From an uncultured Flavobacteriales bacterium (GTDB lineage Bacteria > Bacteroidota > Bacteroidia > Flavobacteriales_D > SKUL01): a stretch of DNA of 6,837 nucleotides. Positions 1 to 6,304 of the stretch are shown here, piece after piece. The DNA is taken from assembly GCA_937911795.1 (NCBI GenBank), contig CALDPJ010000220.1, forward strand, positions 1 to 6,837. The letters run 5' to 3'. The notes below the pieces were generated by a model, which saw nothing but the letters and a program-made list of their open reading frames with translations, ran no database searches and was not told the DNA's origin. The translations under genes were made by a program, and so were the position numbers. The first letter of the stretch is position 1. Every line of letters begins with the position of its first letter.

Positions 1-27
1 CTGCGCTATAATTTCTGAACCCGTCAT
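1..27 (-). CDS. 5' end of a further operon gene, possibly a 3-hydroxyacyl-ACP dehydratase (partial)
   Basis: An ATG at 27-25 overlaps the TGA stop of the SDR gene as ATGA on the minus strand. The frame stays open for nine codons (MTGSEIIAQ) to the window edge. The 4-nt stop/start overlap is the classic arrangement of translationally coupled genes, so this is probably the real start of the next operon member and not chance. The residues EIIAQ resemble the amino terminus of FabZ-like 3-hydroxyacyl-ACP dehydratases, many of which begin with M-x-x-x-x-I-I-x-x-L-P. Such an enzyme would fit beside an enoyl-ACP reductase. Nine residues cannot prove a family, so the product name is inference; only the open frame and the overlap are seen directly. 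Confidence 0.45.
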
Positions 28-839
28 GCACTGATACTTTCTCCGCCGTCTACCGGAATAATCGCTCCGTTGATCCACGCCGCCTCGTCGCGGCACATAA
101 GATCTACAACACGCGCTACATCTTCGGGGGCTGTTAGTCGTTTAAACGGATTTCGCTGAGCAGCCATCTTCTTCATTTCTTCGCTGCCGGGAATCATTCG
201 CATCGAAACGGTATCGGTTACTCCAGGTTGAAGCACATTACAGCGAATTCCCAGCGGTGCAAATTCCACAGCCATATTGCGGGCCATCGCTTCGAGTGCG
301 GCCTTGGCTGTTGCCACTGCTCCGTAGCCGGGCCATGCTCTGCGGCTTCCTTCACTCGTGAGTGCAAGCAAACGCGCATCGGAGGCAAACATTTTCTGCT
401 GAATCAATTCCTGCGTCCATCGGTACCAGCTCAGCGCCATTGCATCCAGTGTCAGTTGAAAATCCTGCGAACTTAGCGCAAGTTGATCTTCACCCTCGTT
501 CATAGGCTTAAGGTTTCCTTTCGCAACCGAATGCAACAACAAGCGAATCTTATCTCCCCGTGACATCTGTTGTTTCAACTCTTCAATGACCTTTCGCATT
601 GAATCTTGATTGCCTGCATCTTCATTGAAGGTGATAATAGAAATGCCGGAAGATTTAAGTTGCTCAACATTGCTTTCGAATTCACGGGCCTGAGCTCTCC
701 GCTCCCGATACACCAGACATAAATTCATTCCGGAAGCTGCCAGTTGCCGGGCCACCGCCCATCCTATTCCGCCGGAACCACCCAGAATAACAGCCCAAAA
801 CCCAGTACCTGAATACGGTCGTTGCATCACTCCATCCAT
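24..839 (-). CDS. SDR-family oxidoreductase, enoyl-ACP reductase-like (FabI/FabL type)
   Basis: A 271-residue classical-length SDR. The Rossmann nucleotide-binding loop is GGSGGIG at residues 20-26. A HSVA segment lies at about 103-106, and a TSEGS serine region at 161-165. The catalytic pair is Tyr172 and Lys179. This Y-x6-K spacing is typical of FabI and FabL enoyl-ACP reductases, whereas ordinary SDR ketoreductases have Y-x3-K. The HSVA segment is also FabI-like. The C-terminal RxNVLQPGVTDT and INGAIIPVDGG segments are the usual SDR substrate-loop and end motifs. The likely role is NAD(P)H-dependent reduction of an enoyl-thioester intermediate in the cytoplasm, supplying a saturated chain to the neighbouring type III PKS. 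The start is uncertain. ATG at 839 gives a 13-nt overlap with the PKS gene. ATG at 827 (residue 5) gives a TGATG stop/start overlap preceded closely by GGAG. Family assignment is strong; enoyl versus keto substrate is inferred from the Y-x6-K spacing. Confidence 0.88.
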   Translation of the reverse strand: MDGVMQRPYSGTGFWAVILGGSGGIGWAVARQLAASGMNLCLVYRERRAQAREFESNVEQLKSSGISIITFNEDAGNQDSMRKVIEELKQQMSRGDKIRLLLHSVAKGNLKPMNEGEDQLALSSQDFQLTLDAMALSWYRWTQELIQQKMFASDARLLALTSEGSRRAWPGYGAVATAKAALEAMARNMAVEFAPLGIRCNVLQPGVTDTVSMRMIPGSEEMKKMAAQRNPFKRLTAPEDVARVVDLMCRDEAAWINGAIIPVDGGESISA

Positions 840-1891
840 TTTAACAATACTCTTTGTGCGCTGAAACCCGGGCCAAAACTCAGCATCAGCCCGTGATCTC
901 CCGCATTCATTTCCTTTTGCAGGTATCTGTCCAGCACATACAACACCGTTGCACTGCTCATATTTCCGTATTCCTTCAACACAGCTTTTGTATCGTCGAT
1001 GTGCTTGCCCATTGCGTGCAGCACTTCCTCGGTTATTTTTACAATTTTCTTTCCGCCGGGATGAAATACAAAATGTTGCAGATCTGCAATGTCGATATTA
1101 TTCCGGTGAAGAAACGGCAGAAGGATTTGATCAAAATGCTTCTCAATCTTGTCGGGGACATGCGGATCGAGCACCATTTGCAAACCGGTATTTCTGAGCC
1201 GGAAACCCATCATATCAATCTCATCATAAAAATGGTACATCTCTGTGTCCAATATCGCCGGAAGCAACCGATCGCTGTTGCCGAGAATGGTACACGCCGC
1301 TCCATCGCCAAAAATAGCCGCGCTCACCATATTCGTCATGCTGAAATCGCGGTGCTGAAAAGTACTGGTAGGCGACTCCACGGCAATTACCGCTGCTTTT
1401 TTTCCCGGATTGGCTTTTAAAAATTCATAGGCATAAATGATTCCCGAAACACCTGCGGCACATCCCATTTCGGTAACCGGCAACCGAAGAATATTCTGGC
1501 GCAGCCGCATCCGGTTGATCAGGTGTGCATCAACAGAAGGAATCATAAAACCGGTACAACTCACCGTGATTATTATGTCGAGTTCCTTTGGATCCAGTTC
1601 GGCACGAGCCAGTGCTTTGCGCAACGCACCTTCCGAAAGTTCGATGCTTTTCTCAATGAAGAAATCGTTCTTCTCTTCAAAGGAAGATTCACGAAAAACC
1701 TCATCAATATCCATTATTGAATAGCGCTTATCGACTTCGGCATATTTGAAAATCCGCAGTACTTTATCCTGAAGCCTTTTGGGTTGGCCGATGAGCCATT
1801 CTTCGATGTAAGGCAGAATATCGTCCGTTGTTCGGCTGAACTGCGGCAACTGAATGCCTGTGGACAATATTTTAACCGGTGTTTTGATCAT
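827..1891 (-). CDS. Type III polyketide synthase (chalcone/stilbene synthase-like)
   Basis: A 354-residue protein of normal length for a bacterial type III PKS. The catalytic triad is visible: Cys144 in EMGCAAGVSG, His277 in FVFHPGG, and Asn310 in EYGNMSSATV. The thiolase-fold signatures VSCTGFMIPSVD (110-121), AIFGDGAAC (192-200) and the C-terminal SFGPGFSAQ loop (338-346) are also present. The family carries out iterative condensation of malonyl-CoA onto an acyl-CoA (sometimes acyl-ACP) starter, then cyclisation to pyrones, resorcinols or phloroglucinols. The starter and chain length cannot be read from the sequence. The gene starts inside the methyltransferase gene (20-nt overlap) and ends at the SDR start, so the three are almost certainly co-transcribed. 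Neighbours suggest a methylated, redox-tailored phenolic or pyrone lipid. No residue expected for catalysis is missing. Confidence 0.96.
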   Translation of the reverse strand: MIKTPVKILSTGIQLPQFSRTTDDILPYIEEWLIGQPKRLQDKVLRIFKYAEVDKRYSIMDIDEVFRESSFEEKNDFFIEKSIELSEGALRKALARAELDPKELDIIITVSCTGFMIPSVDAHLINRMRLRQNILRLPVTEMGCAAGVSGIIYAYEFLKANPGKKAAVIAVESPTSTFQHRDFSMTNMVSAAIFGDGAACTILGNSDRLLPAILDTEMYHFYDEIDMMGFRLRNTGLQMVLDPHVPDKIEKHFDQILLPFLHRNNIDIADLQHFVFHPGGKKIVKITEEVLHAMGKHIDDTKAVLKEYGNMSSATVLYVLDRYLQKEMNAGDHGLMLSFGPGFSAQRVLLKWME

Positions 1892-2591
1892 GCCATAAAA
1901 GTAAAAGATAGCGGTAGGCCCATCTCCACTTCACCGAGTAATGGTTGAATCCACCAGTAGTTGCGAAGCTGGTCAGATCATTTTTACTGAAAGCCCGCTG
2001 AATAGAAATTGAACCGTCGTGTAAAGCCATGTAAGGCGCTGCCGTTAACCTCGCAAAGATGTTAAATAATATCCATGCAACAGGAGATCGGTGCAGATCA
2101 TTCATTAAAACAGCAACCTTCTGTTGGTTCCATTTTTTAACCAGTTGCAGGATCTGATCGGTCGTTAAATGATGAAAAAACAAAGTGCCGGTGACGATAT
2201 CGTACGGGCTGTAATCAAACGCCGGATCCAGGGCATCGGCACAAATAAATGAAACGTTGCTCAGCTGCGGATCTGCTTTTGCGACCTCCAGCGCACATTC
2301 GCTGATATCGAGGCCGGTGTATTGAATGTTTTGTGATATTTTACCGGACCATTCCTGCATTACCCGCAACTCCTGGCCTGCACCGCAACCGAGATCCAGA
2401 ATGCTCCACTGTTGTTTGGCCGGATTCTTCTGGATTAACGTGTTCAACCCACTGATCAATGCACTGTATCCGCCAAGCGTTTTGTTGACGAAATGAATGT
2501 ATCGCAACGCCGACTGCAACTCCACCGGATTTGCCTGAGGATCATCGATTAATTCTTTATGCGGGGAACGGTATTTAAAACTGGCCTTCAC
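1872..2591 (-). CDS. Class I SAM-dependent methyltransferase
   Basis: A 239-residue protein with a seven-strand Rossmann methyltransferase core. Motif I is ILDLGCGAG at residues 64-72. The acidic residue that would bind the SAM ribose is Asp95 in GLDIS, and the ADALD segment at 118-122 is the expected motif III region. TGTLFFHHL at 134-142 matches the post-motif region often seen in O- and C-methyltransferases. The N-terminal part, with ANPVELQSALRYIHFVN and LGG, resembles methyltransferases encoded next to type III PKS genes in Bacteroidetes (recognised from memory, not searched). The likely substrate is the polyketide made by the adjacent synthase; O- versus C-methylation cannot be decided. 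The start is GTG at 2591, directly preceded by an in-frame TAA, and there is no other ATG before residue 78, so the start is well constrained. No Shine-Dalgarno sequence is visible. It overlaps the PKS gene by 20 nt. Confidence 0.9.
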   Translation of the reverse strand: MKASFKYRSPHKELIDDPQANPVELQSALRYIHFVNKTLGGYSALISGLNTLIQKNPAKQQWSILDLGCGAGQELRVMQEWSGKISQNIQYTGLDISECALEVAKADPQLSNVSFICADALDPAFDYSPYDIVTGTLFFHHLTTDQILQLVKKWNQQKVAVLMNDLHRSPVAWILFNIFARLTAAPYMALHDGSISIQRAFSKNDLTSFATTGGFNHYSVKWRWAYRYLLLLWHDQNTG

Positions 2592-2656
2592 TTACTTAAA
2601 GATAGGACATCTCAATGATCCTGCAAACACATTCGGCAAGCCGTAAAAAGAATAAA

Positions 2657-3793
2657 CTATACAAGTGTCGGTTCCCCGTGCGTTTTACTGATAATATAAG
2701 GTGTGATTGCCGGCAAAAGCGACAATACTTCAACCGCTGCATTGGAAACAACCGGTACCGCCATCATCGATTGCAACCGGTTTCCCCACCACAGCCTTGA
2801 GTTGAACCGCGCGTGCCATTCGTGGTTGTACAATTGCTCAAGCTCGCTCCTCGATTTTCCAAGTCGTACTGATTCGTGAATTAATGTTGCCAGCCGGTAA
2901 CCGGAATGAATGGCCATTGCCATTCCGTTTCCGCACAGTGGACTGATCATCCCGGCCGAATCACCGGCCATCAGAACATGTTCGGAAACCGCCTTTTTCG
3001 CACCGAATGTAAAATTGGAAATAGTTACCGGGCGCTCAAACAATTCTTTGCTTTGGTTGAAAACCCCGGCCAGTCGTGGGTTTTTCCACAACACATCCTG
3101 CTCAAGCTGAGCAATGCTCCCCGACCGTTTCAGATCTGAAGCCATTGCCAGATAACAAACATTTACCCGGTTCTCCTCTACACACGACACGCCACAATAG
3201 CCTCCTTTAAAATTGTGCAACGCCACCAGATCTTTTGGAAAATCAAGTCGGACATGCCTTTTCACCGCAATATACTTATCACTGTTTCTGTGCTCCTTGT
3301 TTTTCGGCAGGCTGCTGAAATTGCTGGTTTTCCCGAAAGCCCCGATCACAAAACGCGCTTTAAAATGTTGATCAGGAGTGTCGATTTGAAAATCTTCTCC
3401 GCTTAAATCCACAGCATTCACTTTGCACCTGGTGTAGATATGGACTCCGGCATCCCTGGCTTTCTGAGCCATCAAATCGTCCAGTCTGAACCGGCTGAGG
3501 CCGAATGCTCCGAGCGGAAGTATTGCCGCAATAGTTTTTCCAGAAGAAGCGCTGAGCTGGAAACGTTGAATGCGTGTAGCTCCTTCGGCAAACGGATCAA
3601 TCCCAAAACTGTTCAATACCGGAAGCACCTCGTTCGATATGTATTCTCCGCACACCTTATGACGAGGAAAATCTTTTTGTTCAAATACCGCAACTGAATG
3701 CCCAAGGCGGGCCAGGTGAATGGATGCAGTTAATCCTGCCAATCCACCACCAATAATGACGACTTCGTAATTGTTTCCGGTCGGTTGCTGCAT
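2657..3793 (-). CDS. FAD-dependent oxidoreductase, geranylgeranyl reductase/FixC-like
   Basis: A 378-residue flavoprotein counted from the ATG at 3793. The N-terminal dinucleotide-binding motif is VVIIGGGLAG (residues 11-20), followed by FEQKDFPRHKVCGEYIS near 37-52. That CGEYIS segment is characteristic of the geranylgeranyl reductase and related hydroxylase branch. A GAFGK segment lies near 151-155. The second FAD motif, AGDSAGMISPLCGNGMAMA, is at 276-294. The family includes reductases of isoprenoid double bonds as well as flavin hydroxylases and halogenases. Here it most likely tailors the aromatic or polyene polyketide. It is the first gene of the biosynthetic operon, with 65 bp to the methyltransferase and no convincing terminator between. 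A TTG at 3802 would add nine bases, but the ATG is preferred. A TAACTTTG promoter-like motif covers that TTG, which argues against the longer form. Confidence 0.9.
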   Translation of the reverse strand: MQQPTGNNYEVVIIGGGLAGLTASIHLARLGHSVAVFEQKDFPRHKVCGEYISNEVLPVLNSFGIDPFAEGATRIQRFQLSASSGKTIAAILPLGAFGLSRFRLDDLMAQKARDAGVHIYTRCKVNAVDLSGEDFQIDTPDQHFKARFVIGAFGKTSNFSSLPKNKEHRNSDKYIAVKRHVRLDFPKDLVALHNFKGGYCGVSCVEENRVNVCYLAMASDLKRSGSIAQLEQDVLWKNPRLAGVFNQSKELFERPVTISNFTFGAKKAVSEHVLMAGDSAGMISPLCGNGMAMAIHSGYRLATLIHESVRLGKSRSELEQLYNHEWHARFNSRLWWGNRLQSMMAVPVVSNAAVEVLSLLPAITPYIISKTHGEPTLV

Positions 3794-3799
3794 GTCATT

Positions 3800-3807
3800 C
3801 AAAGTTA
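3800..3807 (-). promoter_or_regulatory. Candidate -7 promoter element of the oxidoreductase operon
   Basis: The minus-strand reading is TAACTTTG, an exact match to the Bacteroidetes -7 consensus TAnnTTTG. It lies only 6 nt before the ATG at 3793, so a transcript from it would be leaderless or nearly so. No clear TTG is present at the expected -33 position, which weakens the call. Together with the hairpin at 3861-3886 it would allow separate transcription of the biosynthetic operon from the upstream small gene. Confidence 0.3.
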
Positions 3808-3860
3808 CAACAACTCCGAACGATCGCGGACCGGAAGAGAACTATCAGAAGAAAATTTTG

Positions 3861-3886
3861 AAAAAGGATCCTGAAATTAATTCAGG
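3861..3886 (-). terminator. Possible intrinsic terminator or attenuator after the small gene
   Basis: On the minus strand CCTGAA and TTCAGG form a perfect 6-bp stem around a 5-nt loop (3870-3886), followed four bases later by a run of five T (3865-3861). The stem begins inside the last codons of the 80-residue gene and covers its TAA stop. The stem is short and low in GC, so termination may be partial. Partial termination would leave some read-through into the oxidoreductase operon. Confidence 0.35.
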
Positions 3887-4119
3887 TAAAAGACATGGAG
3901 CGGATCCATATAGTGCTCACTGTCGAGCAGGCTCTCCATGGCACGAATAAACTGGGGATTGTTGTCGAAGCGAATGCACTCTTCAACAAAGAAATCACCC
4001 ATGGAATATACCCTCAGCTTTTCATCTCCTTTAAGCTTCTCATCTATCAACATTCCGAATTCTTTAACCAATCGGATCTTCTCATTGAAATTAAGGATAT
4101 TGTATTCCAGAGCTGTCAT
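3877..4119 (-). CDS. Conserved-looking small protein of unknown function (80 aa)
   Basis: An 80-residue soluble, acidic protein with no signal peptide, membrane segment or cysteine motif. The central stretch GDEKLRVYSMGDFFVEE (residues 31-47) resembles a motif, roughly YS-x-x-DFFVE, found in short hypothetical proteins of Bacteroidetes; this is recalled, not searched. The gene starts with ATG 14-21 nt downstream of a convincing promoter motif on the same strand, and no convincing overlapping gene competes with it, which supports it being real. It lies 83 bp upstream of the oxidoreductase start and points the same way, but a hairpin with a T-run follows its stop, so it may be a separate unit. 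No function can be assigned. A regulatory or accessory role in the operon would be speculation. Confidence 0.65.
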   Translation of the reverse strand: MTALEYNILNFNEKIRLVKEFGMLIDEKLKGDEKLRVYSMGDFFVEECIRFDNNPQFIRAMESLLDSEHYMDPLHVFYLN

Positions 4120-4139
4120 ATTTTGAGGTATTGGTCTGA

Positions 4140-4170
4140 CAAATGTATCGATTCATCGCTACTATGTCAA
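4140..4170 (-). promoter_or_regulatory. Bacteroidetes-type promoter driving the leftward genes
   Basis: On the minus strand a TTG at 4170-4168 is followed after exactly 20 nt by TACATTTG at 4147-4140. The latter fits the TAnnTTTG -7 consensus perfectly, with a normal spacing to a -33 TTG. Transcription would start near 4134, giving a leader of about 14 nt before the ATG at 4119. This is the best promoter in the window by motif and spacing. Confidence 0.55.
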
Positions 4171-4179
4171 CATTTATCG

Positions 4180-4213
4180 TTGTTAAAAAAGATATTTTGC
4201 ATTGCTATTTTTG
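4180..4213 (+). promoter_or_regulatory. Candidate promoter of the paa operon
   Basis: TATTTTTG at 4206-4213 matches the Bacteroidetes -7 consensus TAnnTTTG exactly. A TTG at 4180-4182 lies 23 nt upstream, at the long end of accepted spacing. The leader to the paaA ATG would be about 65 nt. A second, weaker candidate is TAACTTTA at 4258-4265, one base off consensus and without a -33 TTG; it would give a very short leader. The sequence alone cannot decide between them. Confidence 0.4.
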
Positions 4214-4283
4214 TCGCCGATAGGAATGCCACAATAGCCAAACACATAGGAAAGTCGTAACTTTAGGGCTCAATTCTGCATTA

Positions 4284-5231
4284 ATGGAAGAACAGGAGAA
4301 ATTAGAACGATTTCAGAAACGCATAGACGAGGGTTTAAAAATTGAACCCAAAGACTGGATGCCTGAGCGATACCGGAAACAACTCATCCGCATGATCTCT
4401 CAACATGCACATTCAGAAATTGTAGGGATGCTGCCCGAAGGAAACTGGATTACCCGCGCACCCAGTCTGCGCCGAAAGGTGGCACTGCTGGCCAAGGTTC
4501 AGGATGAAGCCGGACATGGTTTATATCTGTACAGCGCGGCAGAAACCCTTGGAGCATCACGCGAAGAACTCATCAACCAGTACCTCGACGGAAAGGCTAA
4601 ATATTCGTCCATTTTCAACTACCCTACCCTGACCTGGGCGGACATCGGTGCCATTGGTTGGCTGGTAGATGGTGCGGCCATCATCAATCAAACCATGTTG
4701 GCACGCGGATCCTATGGCCCTTATTCCCGCGCAATGGTGCGCATTTGTAAGGAGGAAAGTTTTCACAATCGCCAGGGTTACGAAATCATTTACAACCTCG
4801 CTAAAGGCACCGAAGCGCAGAAGAAACTGGCGCAGGATGCCCTCAATCGCTGGTGGGGCCCTGCCATGCAGATGCTCGGGCCACCCGATGACAATTCGCC
4901 GAATTCTGCAGAAACCATGCGCTGGCAGATTAAGGTAGAGAGCAATGATGTGGTTCGTCAGCGGTTTATTGACCGCACGGTACCGCAGGCTCACGCGGCG
5001 GGACTTACCATTCCGGACGACCAGCTGAAATTCAATGAACAAACCGAGCACTGGGAAATTGGCCCCATTGACTGGGATGAATTCTGGCGGGTTGTAAAAG
5101 GCAATGGCCCCTGCAACAAGAAGCGTATCGAAACGCGCATCAATGCCGAAGAAGCAGGCCAATGGGTGCTCGAAGCAGCAAAAGCCTATGCCGAAAAGCA
5201 CAGCAAACAACAATTCACTACGATCTCATAA
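4284..5231 (+). CDS. paaA: 1,2-phenylacetyl-CoA epoxidase, catalytic subunit PaaA
   Basis: A 315-residue protein of the usual PaaA length. It is the catalytic diiron subunit of the phenylacetyl-CoA monooxygenase. The complex uses O2 and electrons from the PaaE reductase to epoxidise the aromatic ring of phenylacetyl-CoA in the cytoplasm. The ferritin-like four-helix ligands are visible: Glu45 in HSEIVGM, the E-x-x-H pair Glu75/His78 in QDEAGHGLYLY, and a second E-x-x-H pair Glu158/His161 in KEESFHNRQGYE. The motif NRWWGPAMQMLGPPDDNSPN near 188-207 is a hallmark of PaaA. It is the first gene of the operon and starts at the ATG at 4284 without a Shine-Dalgarno sequence, as is common in Bacteroidetes. 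paaB follows after 10 nt. No key residue is missing; identification is firm. Confidence 0.98.
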   Translation: MEEQEKLERFQKRIDEGLKIEPKDWMPERYRKQLIRMISQHAHSEIVGMLPEGNWITRAPSLRRKVALLAKVQDEAGHGLYLYSAAETLGASREELINQYLDGKAKYSSIFNYPTLTWADIGAIGWLVDGAAIINQTMLARGSYGPYSRAMVRICKEESFHNRQGYEIIYNLAKGTEAQKKLAQDALNRWWGPAMQMLGPPDDNSPNSAETMRWQIKVESNDVVRQRFIDRTVPQAHAAGLTIPDDQLKFNEQTEHWEIGPIDWDEFWRVVKGNGPCNKKRIETRINAEEAGQWVLEAAKAYAEKHSKQQFTTIS

Positions 5232-5241
5232 TCATCACTCC

Positions 5242-5541
5242 ATGACGCATATTAAAGAAAACGCCCACGGAATAGTCTGGGAAGTTTTTATTCAATCTAA
5301 ACCCGGTATTCCTCACAAACACGCCGGAAATGTTCACGCACACGATGCCGAATCGGCGCTTACCAATGCGCGGGATGTATACACCCGACGGAATGAAGGC
5401 ATCAGTATCTGGGTAATTCCCGCTCATCTGATTGTGGCTTCCGCCAGCGAAGACAGCGAATCGCTTTTTGATCCGGCAGACGATAAAGTATACCGTCACC
5501 CAACTTTTTATACCGTGCCGGAAGGCGTTAAATATCTGTAG
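5242..5541 (+). CDS. paaB: 1,2-phenylacetyl-CoA epoxidase subunit PaaB
   Basis: A 99-residue protein of normal PaaB length. PaaB is a small non-catalytic subunit that is needed for activity and associates with the PaaA-PaaC core. The family pattern is clear: WEVFIQSKPGIPHKHAGNVH near residues 13-32, then HDAESALTNARDVYTRR and ISIWVIPAHLIVAS. The start is the ATG at 5242. The frame is open further upstream, into paaA, but that extension would read a second frame of paaA and lacks family similarity. Spacing is 10 nt after paaA and 1 nt before paaC, so the genes are co-transcribed. Confidence 0.96.
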   Translation: MTHIKENAHGIVWEVFIQSKPGIPHKHAGNVHAHDAESALTNARDVYTRRNEGISIWVIPAHLIVASASEDSESLFDPADDKVYRHPTFYTVPEGVKYL

Positions 5542-5542
5542 C

Positions 5543-6304
5543 ATGAGCCGTGAAGAAGCACTATTTGCGTATTGCCTGAAACTCGGTGACTCCAGTTTAA
5601 TTATGGGCCACAGGCTCTCTGAATGGACTGGTCACGGACCGATGCTCGAACACGACATCGCACTGACGAACATTGCCCTCGACCATCTTGGGCAAGCGCG
5701 GATGTTATTGACCTACGCAGGGAATCTCGAAGGAAAAGGTCGCAGCGAAGATGACCTGGCTTACTGGCGGGATGCCGTGGAATATCGGAATGCTTTGTTG
5801 TGCGAATTGCCAAACGGCGATTTTGCTCAAACCATAATCAAGTCTTATCTGTTCGATGAATTCCAGAGCGCACTGCACAAGCAACTTTCGAATTCTACAG
5901 ATGATCATTTAAAAGGTATCGCTGTAAAATCATTGAAAGAAACCACCTATCATCTTCGATATTCCCGCGACTGGATGTTGCGCCTGGGAGATGGCACCGA
6001 TGAAAGCAATATCAGGTTGACAAATGGTATAGATCAGGTTTGGATGTACTTCGGAGATCTTTTTGCTCCGGCTCCAGGCGAAGAGTTGCTTGTTGGTGAA
6101 AATGTGGTGCCGGATGTAACGCTGCTTAGAAAAGATGTGGAAGCCAGCATTAAAAAAACCTTTCACGAAGCCGCACTGACTCCACCCGAATTTGATGCCG
6201 TTATGCAGCAAGGAAGTCAAACCGGATTTCACACCGAATACCTGAGTTATATCCTCGCCGAAATGCAGTCGGTAACAAGAGCTTACCCCGGAGCAACATG
6301 GTAA
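5543..6304 (+). CDS. paaC: 1,2-phenylacetyl-CoA epoxidase subunit PaaC
   Basis: A 253-residue ferritin-like protein. PaaC is the structural partner that forms the heterodimer with PaaA and is not itself catalytic in characterised enzymes. Recognisable family segments are GDSSLIMGHRLSEWTGHGP near 15-33, then DIALTNIALDHLGQARMLL and, in the middle, ETTYHLRYSRDWMLRLGDGTDES, and a C-terminal FHTEYLSYILAEMQSVTRAYPGATW. The start is the ATG at 5543, one base after the paaB stop (TAGcATG). A longer open frame from 5432 overlaps paaB and is not credible. The stop overlaps the paaD start by 7 nt, so translation is probably coupled. Composition and codon use match paaA and paaB. Confidence 0.96.
   Translation: MSREEALFAYCLKLGDSSLIMGHRLSEWTGHGPMLEHDIALTNIALDHLGQARMLLTYAGNLEGKGRSEDDLAYWRDAVEYRNALLCELPNGDFAQTIIKSYLFDEFQSALHKQLSNSTDDHLKGIAVKSLKETTYHLRYSRDWMLRLGDGTDESNIRLTNGIDQVWMYFGDLFAPAPGEELLVGENVVPDVTLLRKDVEASIKKTFHEAALTPPEFDAVMQQGSQTGFHTEYLSYILAEMQSVTRAYPGATW

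Noticed and set aside
854..1420. Plus-strand open frame of 188 codons opposite the type III PKS
   Set aside because: Antisense to a PKS with a complete catalytic triad. The translation is rich in His, Cys and Arg, as expected of a shadow frame.
2592..2656. Terminator or internal promoter between oxidoreductase and methyltransferase genes
   Set aside because: Only a very short CGG-CTTG-CCG stem and imperfect -7 matches (TGTGTTTG, TATCTTTA) are present. Neither is strong enough to call.
4557..5213. Long minus-strand open frame of 218 codons opposite paaA
   Set aside because: It lies wholly within firmly identified paaA, shows no recognisable domain, and is explained by codon bias of the sense gene.
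5104..5241. N-terminal extension of paaB into paaA
   Set aside because: It reads paaA in another frame. The ATG at 5242 gives the normal PaaB length.
5432..5542. N-terminal extension of paaC
   Set aside because: It overlaps paaB in another frame. The ATG at 5543 gives the normal PaaC N terminus and operon spacing.
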